A stretch of DNA of 7,943 bases, from contig JAIRPH010000100.1 of NCBI GenBank assembly GCA_031257135.1, positions 1 to 7,943 of the forward strand. Direction: 5' to 3'. The notes below the pieces were generated by a model that had not been told where the DNA came from, did not search any database, and saw only the letters and a list, made by a program, of their open reading frames with translations. Every line of letters begins with the position of its first letter. Within the stretch, counting starts at the first letter, position 1. A program made the translations under genes and the position numbers. The stretch comes from Spirochaetaceae bacterium (GTDB lineage Bacteria > Spirochaetota > Spirochaetia > Treponematales > Breznakiellaceae). Positions 1-4,356 of the stretch are shown piece by piece.

Positions 1-152
1 ATGGGCGCGGACTGGATTGCCCGCTCAATATGTTATCTGCTCCGGTACAAAACCGGGAAATGGAAAAACTACCGAGTAATATAATGGGGAGACTTCTACT
101 GATGAAGCGATTATGGAAGGGAGACAAAAACGGGAATGAGGGAAGCATTGGC
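1..152. other. Left-edge region with no identifiable gene
   Basis: All three forward frames are open from the window edge: frame 1 stops at 82-84, frame 2 at 77-79 and frame 3 at 171-173. Any of them could be the C-terminal tail of a gene cut by the edge, and I recognise none. A perfect TATAAT hexamer lies at 80-85 and could be a -10 element for the downstream + strand gene, but no convincing -35 sits at the right distance, so a promoter here is only a guess. Short A-rich/CCGGG stretches near 48-57 and 126-134 loosely resemble the repeat that follows but are out of phase with it. Confidence 0.2.
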
Positions 153-341
153 AAAAACCGCCGAGCCGTTTAGAAAAACCGCTGAATCATAGACAAACGC
201 CGCCGAGGGGTTTACAATAACCGCTAAGGCGCAGGGAAAAACCGCTGAGATTTAGCCGAAAACCGCTGAATCATTTGGCGGTTTTTCCGAGCGATAGACG
301 AAAACCGCTGAACGGCTTAGAAAAACCGCCAAGCGGAAAAC
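153..341. repeat. Tandem array of nine degenerate 21-bp units
   Basis: Units begin at 153, 174, 195, 216, 237, 258, 279, 300 and 321, with no spacers. The consensus core is AAAAACCGCYGA, followed by a variable nine bases often ending in TAG or TAGAC. The CCG of the core falls at 158, 179, 200, 221, 242, 263, 305 and 326, an exact 21-bp period. The unit at 279-299 keeps phase but carries CGGTTTTTC in place of the core, as if that part were inverted. Since 21 nt is seven codons, the frame that joins the downstream gene reads heptapeptides such as EKPLNHR and EKPPSRL, broken once by TAA at 218-220. The array ends 23 nt before the start codon of the 365-1045 gene, so it would form its leader or upstream DNA. 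Function is unknown. Confidence 0.9.
258..332 (+). promoter_or_regulatory. Alternative hairpins in the repeat leader
   Basis: TTGGCGGTTTTTC at 275-287 is an exact 13-base reverse complement of GAAAAACCGCCAA at 320-332, giving a 13-bp stem with a 32-nt loop. The same segment can instead pair upstream: AAAACCGC at 259-266 with GCGGTTTT at 278-285, loop 11 nt. That second hairpin is followed by a T run and so looks like a weak intrinsic terminator. The two pairings are mutually exclusive and lie just upstream of the ribosome site at 349-354. This geometry would suit an attenuator, but it may simply be a by-product of an inverted repeat unit. Pairings are seen; regulation is inferred. Confidence 0.3.
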
Positions 342-348
342 AGGCAAC

Positions 349-354
349 AAGGAG
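349..354 (+). promoter_or_regulatory. Ribosome binding site fixing the 365 start
   Basis: AAGGAG lies 10 nt upstream of ATG 365-367. The same frame is open upstream to 221 and contains a possible TTG start at 275, but that start lies inside the repeat array and I see no comparable site before it. This decides in favour of 365. Confidence 0.75.
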
Positions 355-364
355 ACTTGTAAAA

Positions 365-1045
365 ATGGCGCATACGCAGGATTTTGTCCCCTCGCGGGAC
401 GCTGAATTTGACGGCTGGCTGGCGAATTTGACCGGCTATGTGGACGGCAAGACCGCGGGCGCAAGCCCCGCATGGACGCACATTCCGGCGGCGAAGGTAA
501 CGGACTTGAAACAGCGCAACACGGACTGGCACGCCGCCTACGCCAAGACGCTGGGGCCGCACACATCCGTTGACACGGAAGCCAAAAACGACGCGCGGCA
601 CGCGGCGGAAAGTTTTGCGCGGCAGTTTGTGGCGCAATATCTCAAGTTCGCCCCCGTAACCAATGAAGACCGCACGGCGATGAACTTGCACAACCGCGAC
701 ACAACCCATTCGGCTATCGGGAAACCCGCGACCCGCGCCCTCATTACCGACCTCAAAGGGCTGGGGGGCTTTCGGACGGAAATCCGCTTTCAGGACGAGG
801 CGACGCCGGACAGTCATGCCGTTCCCTACGGCATGAACGGCTGTCTGCTGAATTACACGGTAGGCGCAGTAAAGGTAACGGACTACGCCCTGCTGAAAGA
901 AACCCAACTGATGACCCGCTCGCCTTTTACGCTCTCGTTGGGACCGGAGGCGGAGGGTAAATTTCTGTCCTGCGCTCCCCGCTGGCAGTCGGCGCGCGGA
1001 GAGTTGGGTCCGTGGGGAGAAATCCAGCACAGGGTGGTTGGGTAA
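365..1045 (+). CDS. Conserved protein of unknown function, 226 aa
   Basis: Function is not known to me. The first half looks alpha-helical and opens with a run containing FDGWLANLTGYV, followed by PAWTHIPAAKV and a segment rich in Trp, Tyr and Ala. A motif NEDRTAMNLHNRDT lies near residues 99-112. The second half looks beta-rich, like a small Ig or fibronectin-type domain, and ends with RWQSARGELGPWGEIQHRVVG near the C-terminus. From memory, proteins with this two-part build, the PAWTHIP stretch and the final GEKGPWGEIQ-type ending recur as hypothetical proteins in Treponema and some Bacteroidetes. No signal peptide or membrane segment is visible, so it is probably cytoplasmic. The start is set by AAGGAG 10 nt upstream. 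It is a single-gene unit, preceded by the 21-bp array and closed by a strong terminator, and is convergent with the tonB operon. Confidence 0.85.
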   Translation: MAHTQDFVPSRDAEFDGWLANLTGYVDGKTAGASPAWTHIPAAKVTDLKQRNTDWHAAYAKTLGPHTSVDTEAKNDARHAAESFARQFVAQYLKFAPVTNEDRTAMNLHNRDTTHSAIGKPATRALITDLKGLGGFRTEIRFQDEATPDSHAVPYGMNGCLLNYTVGAVKVTDYALLKETQLMTRSPFTLSLGPEAEGKFLSCAPRWQSARGELGPWGEIQHRVVG

Positions 1046-1059
1046 GATTGTTTGCATAG

Positions 1060-1098
1060 GCGGGGACAGCCGCTTCGCGGTAGCCCCCGCAGTTTTTT
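1060..1098 (+). terminator. Intrinsic terminator after the 365-1045 gene
   Basis: The outer stem is GCGGGG (1060-1065) with CCCCGC (1085-1090). The inner stem is CCGC (1070-1073) with GCGG (1077-1080), closing on a 3-nt loop. It is followed by AG and six T residues at 1093-1098. It begins 15 nt after the stop codon. On the other strand no T run follows the hairpin, so it does not look like a terminator for the convergent tonB operon ending at 1149. I see no clear terminator for that operon in 1099-1148. Confidence 0.85.
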
Positions 1099-1148
1099 GT
1101 AAAAATAGAAACAAGAATAAAGAGCATGATCCCGCGCCGACGGTCAGC

Positions 1149-1805
1149 TTACTTCACGGTGAAGCGTATGGGATACCGGTAACGGACCGCTACTGCGGCG
1201 CCGTTGGCTTCCGCCGGCGATGCCTGAATATCTTTAAAGGCGTTTACCGCCACTTCGCCGAAGCCCCTTCCTTCGGGGCTTTCTTTTAAGATATTAATTT
1301 GCCGGATTATCCCTTTGGAATCAATAAACAGCTCAAGATATACGTTGCCTGCAAGGCCTGACCTCAGCGCAATAGGCGGATACTGCTCTCTAAGATAATT
1401 CGCAATTTTTCTAATGTCTTGGTCGGAAAAACGAGGCGTTTTAGAGACCTTGTTCTGCGGCAGATAGTCAACCTGCCGATACTCAACCGCCGCCTGCGGC
1501 TTTTGGGGCAGGGTATCTACGACCACCTGATTTTTGGGAACCTCGTCGGTTTCTATCATATTTTCCGCGACCGCCTCGACTGCGTTCTGTTGAGGTTCCG
1601 CGGGCTTTGGAGGGGGCGGAGGAGGAGGGGGCGGCGGAATATCCTCTAAAACGTCAACCAGTTTCATAACCTGAGCGGGCGGCTCAGGCGCGACGGCAAG
1701 CGTATCCATCTTGAAAGCCATAAAATAAAGAAGCAGTCCGTGCAGAAGAGCGACCGCCGCGTAAAATATCATCCGCACCTTGTTAATCGTAAAAAGCGCG
1801 CCCAT
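1149..1805 (-). CDS. tonB: TonB energy-transducing protein
   Basis: This protein spans the periplasm and couples the ExbB/ExbD proton channel to the outer-membrane receptor. At 218 aa it is of normal size. There is one N-terminal membrane anchor at about residues 11-31 with His22 in an LLHGLLLY context, matching the conserved transmembrane His of TonB proteins. A spacer follows with ten consecutive prolines at 57-66 and further Pro/Glu/Gln-rich sequence to about 120. The C-terminal TonB domain (about 123-218) contains QYPPIALRSGLAGNVYLELF, then IDSKG and the late PAEANG...V.YRYPIRF pattern. This domain binds the TonB box of the receptor. Its ATG overlaps the stop of the upstream exbD gene as TAATG. 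It is the last gene of the operon. The family call is secure; that it serves only the neighbouring receptor is inferred from linkage. Confidence 0.95.
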   Translation of the reverse strand: MGALFTINKVRMIFYAAVALLHGLLLYFMAFKMDTLAVAPEPPAQVMKLVDVLEDIPPPPPPPPPPKPAEPQQNAVEAVAENMIETDEVPKNQVVVDTLPQKPQAAVEYRQVDYLPQNKVSKTPRFSDQDIRKIANYLREQYPPIALRSGLAGNVYLELFIDSKGIIRQINILKESPEGRGFGEVAVNAFKDIQASPAEANGAAVAVRYRYPIRFTVK

Positions 1806-2209
1806 TATCGCGTATCCTTCACCACAAAACTAACTACCCGGTATTGCAGTATTTGAAGCATCTGCAATACTCGGTTCACGTATTCAAAAGGCGTATTCCG
1901 GTCGGCGATGATATGAATCCGCGTGTCCGGCGTTTCCTGATACGCGCTGATAATATGGTTCTCTACGTTCTGAATATCGCTTAGAACTCCGTCAAGATAC
2001 AGCGATCCCGCGGGATCAACCCAAATCTCCAGATTGTCTTGAACGCTGGTCTTTCGCGCCGTTTCCGCTTCGGGATATTCGATTTTGACCTCTCGGCGGT
2101 AGTTGATCAGAGAAACCAGCATGATAAAAATCAGCAGAAGAAACGCCACATCCGACATGGAATTAAGAGGCACCGCAAATTGTTTTCGGTTCCGCTTAAT
2201 GTTCATCAT
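1805..2209 (-). CDS. exbD: ExbD-family proton channel subunit (second copy)
   Basis: A 134-aa inner-membrane protein of the ExbD/TolR family. A basic cytoplasmic N-terminus (KRNRKQ) leads into PLNSMSDVAFLLLIFIMLV at about residues 14-32, one membrane helix carrying the family's conserved proton-binding Asp, here Asp20. The remaining 95 residues form the periplasmic domain, with the usual alpha/beta pattern (DTRIHIIADRNTPFEYVNRV, then VVSFVVKD at the end). The ribosome site GGAGG (plus-strand CCTCC, 2216-2220) lies 6 nt before the first of two adjacent Met codons, so either 2209 or 2206 could be used. Its start overlaps the stop of the preceding exbD (ATGA), and its own stop overlaps the tonB start. 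It differs clearly from the first ExbD copy, so this is not a recent duplication. Confidence 0.93.
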   Translation of the reverse strand: MMNIKRNRKQFAVPLNSMSDVAFLLLIFIMLVSLINYRREVKIEYPEAETARKTSVQDNLEIWVDPAGSLYLDGVLSDIQNVENHIISAYQETPDTRIHIIADRNTPFEYVNRVLQMLQILQYRVVSFVVKDTR

Positions 2210-2619
2210 AGGGAGCCTCCGGGAGCGTCTTTCATGGAAAACGAAAAGGATTCCACCTCAAGTTTCTGAGCAAGCTCCACAAAGGAAACCACTTCCTGCC
2301 ACGGAGCGCGCGGCGCGATGCTGAGAACTACCGCCAGATTCGGATGCCGGCTGATCATAGCCCGGATTTCCCGTTCCGCGGACTGCCGTTCCATCGGTTC
2401 TCCCTGATAGAGCAAAACTCCCTGCTCGCTGAGGTCAAACCGCAGGAGATCGTCCTTCAAAATAAGACGGGCTGAATTCTTTTGGGGAAGAGTCATCAAG
2501 AAGCCCTTGTTGACGTTAAAGCCGGCGATCACAATAAAATAGATAATCAGCAGGAATGCGATATCGCTGGACGCGCTGGACTCTTGAAGGGGGGTTCGTT
2601 TCCGCCGGTTTAGTTTCAT
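2206..2619 (-). CDS. exbD: ExbD-family proton channel subunit (first copy)
   Basis: A 137-aa ExbD/TolR-type protein. The N-terminus is basic (KLNRRKRT). A single membrane helix with SSDIAFLLIIYFIVIAGF (about 17-34) includes the conserved Asp at position 19. A periplasmic domain of about 100 residues follows, ending in FSFSMKDAPGGSL. The gene overlaps exbB upstream and the second exbD downstream by four bases each (ATGA), which implies coupled translation and fixed stoichiometry. Two distinct ExbD-like subunits with one ExbB suggest a mixed dimer in the channel, a layout also known in some other diderms. The pairing of subunits is inferred from gene order only. Confidence 0.93.
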   Translation of the reverse strand: MKLNRRKRTPLQESSASSDIAFLLIIYFIVIAGFNVNKGFLMTLPQKNSARLILKDDLLRFDLSEQGVLLYQGEPMERQSAEREIRAMISRHPNLAVVLSIAPRAPWQEVVSFVELAQKLEVESFSFSMKDAPGGSL

Positions 2620-3509
2620 GTATATTCTTCCGCAGGAACGATGTCCGACTGAACCGGCTTATAAGCCGGCGTCTCCGCAGGCGGCGCGAAAAAAGCCTGC
2701 GAGGGTTCCGCCGGAACGACGTCCGACTGAACCGGCTTATAAGCCGGCGTCTCCGCAGACGGCGGCGCAGGAGGTTCCGGCGGCGGTTCCGCAGACGGCG
2801 CGAAGGAAGCGGTTAAGGGAAGACCGAGAAAAGCCTGCGGCGGTTCCGCTTGGGGCGCGGTTTCTTTGACGGCATGGGTCAGGGCGATTTCCGTGATAAG
2901 CTCGGAACAGGTTTTTTCCACATCCGCGGCGAATTTATCCACTACATGGGTGAAAAGGGAATGGAAGATCATGGCGATGAGCGCGATGATAAGTCCGAAG
3001 ACCGTGGTGATCAAGGCTTCGTATATCCCGTTGGCGACGATTTGAGCGTTTACTTCGGTAGCTTCCGCGATGGATTTGAACGCGCCGATCATTCCCGACA
3101 CGGTTCCCAAGAAGCCGGTCAGCGGAGAAAGAGACCCCAGCGCGGTAAGGAAGTTGAAGCCGTTTTCCAGCGCGTTGATTTGGGTCATGGCTTCGGCTTC
3201 TACGGCTTTCTCCATCTGGTGTTCCGAGAGTTCCGGTTTCCGCACCAGCGCAAGAAGAATCCGCGCGCCTATTCTGCGGCGGGTCAGGGTTTTCAGATAT
3301 TCCTGCGCGCCGGCGAAATCTCCGTCCCGGATATACTCTTCGGCGCGCCGCTGAAGGTCGTCAAGCCGCAGATTGTGATACAACAGGTACAAAACCCGTT
3401 CCAAAGAAATAGCCGACGCGGCTATCGAGAATAAGAGGAGGGGCCACATAAACGCGCCTCCCATCTTAAAGAGTTCCATTAACGAAAATGCGCTTTCCTG
3501 CGTTTCCAT
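2616..3509 (-). CDS. exbB: ExbB/TolQ/MotA-type proton channel with repetitive Pro-rich tail
   Basis: This is the inner-membrane scaffold and proton channel subunit of the TonB motor. There are three membrane helices, near residues 17-38, 120-143 and 160-183. A helical cytoplasmic loop separates the first two. The family signature SPLTGFLGTVSGMIGAF (128-144) lies in helix 2, and GIYEALITTVFGLIIAL (161-177) in helix 3. The conserved polar Thr residues of the channel are present in both (136; 168/169). Typical ExbB proteins end soon after helix 3, but this one continues to 297 aa. Its cytoplasmic tail from about 213 is rich in Pro, Ala and Glu and contains a 26-residue-spaced duplication of AETPAYKPVQSD. 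The ribosome site GAGG overlaps the stop of the upstream lipoprotein gene, with a 7-nt gap between the genes. The family assignment is secure; the role of the tail is unknown. Confidence 0.93.
   Translation of the reverse strand: METQESAFSLMELFKMGGAFMWPLLLFSIAASAISLERVLYLLYHNLRLDDLQRRAEEYIRDGDFAGAQEYLKTLTRRRIGARILLALVRKPELSEHQMEKAVEAEAMTQINALENGFNFLTALGSLSPLTGFLGTVSGMIGAFKSIAEATEVNAQIVANGIYEALITTVFGLIIALIAMIFHSLFTHVVDKFAADVEKTCSELITEIALTHAVKETAPQAEPPQAFLGLPLTASFAPSAEPPPEPPAPPSAETPAYKPVQSDVVPAEPSQAFFAPPAETPAYKPVQSDIVPAEEYT
2628..2764. repeat. Direct repeat with perfect 16-bp palindromes inside exbB
   Basis: Positions 2628-2686 and 2706-2764 are 59-bp copies with three mismatches, offset by 78 bp (26 codons). 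Each contains the perfect palindrome CCGGCTTATAAGCCGG, at 2654-2669 and 2732-2747. On the coding strand the palindrome reads P-A-Y-K-P. A degenerate third echo of the unit, encoding EPPQAFL against EPSQAFF, lies near 2828-2850. Because the offset is a multiple of three, loss or gain of a unit would keep exbB in frame. Confidence 0.9.
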
Positions 3510-3516
3510 AGATACC

Positions 3517-4356
3517 TCATTTAATTTTTATTACAGTATACCGATTTGATATACGTTCCGCTATATGTCCCCACTGATACTGTACATATATCCAAGTTCC
3601 GGCTTCTTCCCAGTCTCGGAGGAGCGCGCCGGAGTTCCTTATGGTCCAGAGGTCTTCCGGGAGGAGGACTTCAGTGTAGGACCTATTCCAGCGGACATCT
3701 TCCGCGCGAACCCAGCGGGCGTTTTCTTTCGCTTTTGCGAAAGCCTCTGGGCGTTTTCCGGGAGATACGATCTCCGGCAGGAGCCGGGGCTTCCAGTAGG
3801 CTTCAAAATCTTTTTGGGTTTCAAAGACCGGGTTTTCTTTTTGGGTAAGCATCCAGCCGGTTACGGCGTCGATTCTCTGGCGGCGGTTCCGCAGGCTGGC
3901 GAGGGCTTGGTCTCCGATGAGCCGGCTTCCTTTGAGGCGGATTTTGCCGGAGGAAATCTCTCCGGCTTCGATCCGCTCGATTTGGAAGGTTCCTAAATCC
4001 CCTTGGAAGGAGAAGTTGCCGGTTCCGGTTAGGTCGAGGGTGAATTCGTTCCAGCCCGATACGCTTCCGCCGATGAAGCGCATACTTTTCAGCTCAAATC
4101 CGCCGTCTTCCGCGGGAAGAGTTCCGCGGAAGACGAGGTTCGGGAAGTCAGGCAGGGTAATCGACAGAGTTTCCTGCTCAGGCTTTTTGGCGGACAGCCG
4201 TTTTACCTCGACGCCGCCGAGATCGCCGCCCAGAGTTTGGTAGACCGCCAGAGTTTTTTCGGCGAAAGCCGATCCGTCTAAGACTCGGCCGCCGTTTTCA
4301 ACGAGGCCGGTACAGCCGCAGAAGAGCAGACTGCCGAGGACAAGGATGCCGCGCAT
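3517..4356 (-). CDS. Putative lipoprotein of unknown function in the TonB operon
   Basis: I do not recognise the family. From the chosen start the N-terminus is MRGILVLGSLLFCGC, a short basic start, hydrophobic core and lipobox-like LFCGC with Cys15 as probable lipidation site. Phe at -3 is unusual for a lipobox but spirochaete lipoboxes are relaxed. Residues up to about 145 look beta-rich, with Gly/Thr/Ser-rich strands (LDLTGTGNFSFQGDLGTFQI). The rest is more helical and rich in Trp, Arg and Lys, ending RYTVIKIK. Start choice: ATG at 4356 forms TAATG with the receptor stop and has GGAG 6 nt upstream. The longer alternative at 4368 would put Glu at position 2 of the signal peptide. Its place between receptor and ExbB suggests a periplasmic or surface accessory factor for the same cargo; this is inference. 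Confidence 0.75.
   Translation of the reverse strand: MRGILVLGSLLFCGCTGLVENGGRVLDGSAFAEKTLAVYQTLGGDLGGVEVKRLSAKKPEQETLSITLPDFPNLVFRGTLPAEDGGFELKSMRFIGGSVSGWNEFTLDLTGTGNFSFQGDLGTFQIERIEAGEISSGKIRLKGSRLIGDQALASLRNRRQRIDAVTGWMLTQKENPVFETQKDFEAYWKPRLLPEIVSPGKRPEAFAKAKENARWVRAEDVRWNRSYTEVLLPEDLWTIRNSGALLRDWEEAGTWIYVQYQWGHIAERISNRYTVIKIK

Noticed and set aside
153..341. CRISPR array
   Set aside because: Repeats are contiguous 21-bp units without unique spacers, are degenerate, and have no cas genes nearby.
275..364. TTG start giving a longer form of the 365-1045 protein
   Set aside because: It lies in the repeat array without a ribosome site, whereas ATG 365 has AAGGAG at 10 nt. Kept only as a finding.
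317..1114. Long minus-strand open frame (265 codons) opposite the unknown-function gene
   Set aside because: It starts inside or beyond the terminator hairpin without a ribosome site, is Arg-rich with no recognisable pattern, and covers a well-supported plus-strand gene.
2850..3434. Plus-strand open frame opposite exbB
   Set aside because: Composition is Gly/Arg/Asp-rich shadow sequence and exbB motifs on the minus strand are unmistakable.
3565..3996. Plus-strand open frame opposite the lipoprotein gene
   Set aside because: No ribosome site or recognisable motif; the minus strand is fixed by tight coupling with both neighbours and a signal peptide.
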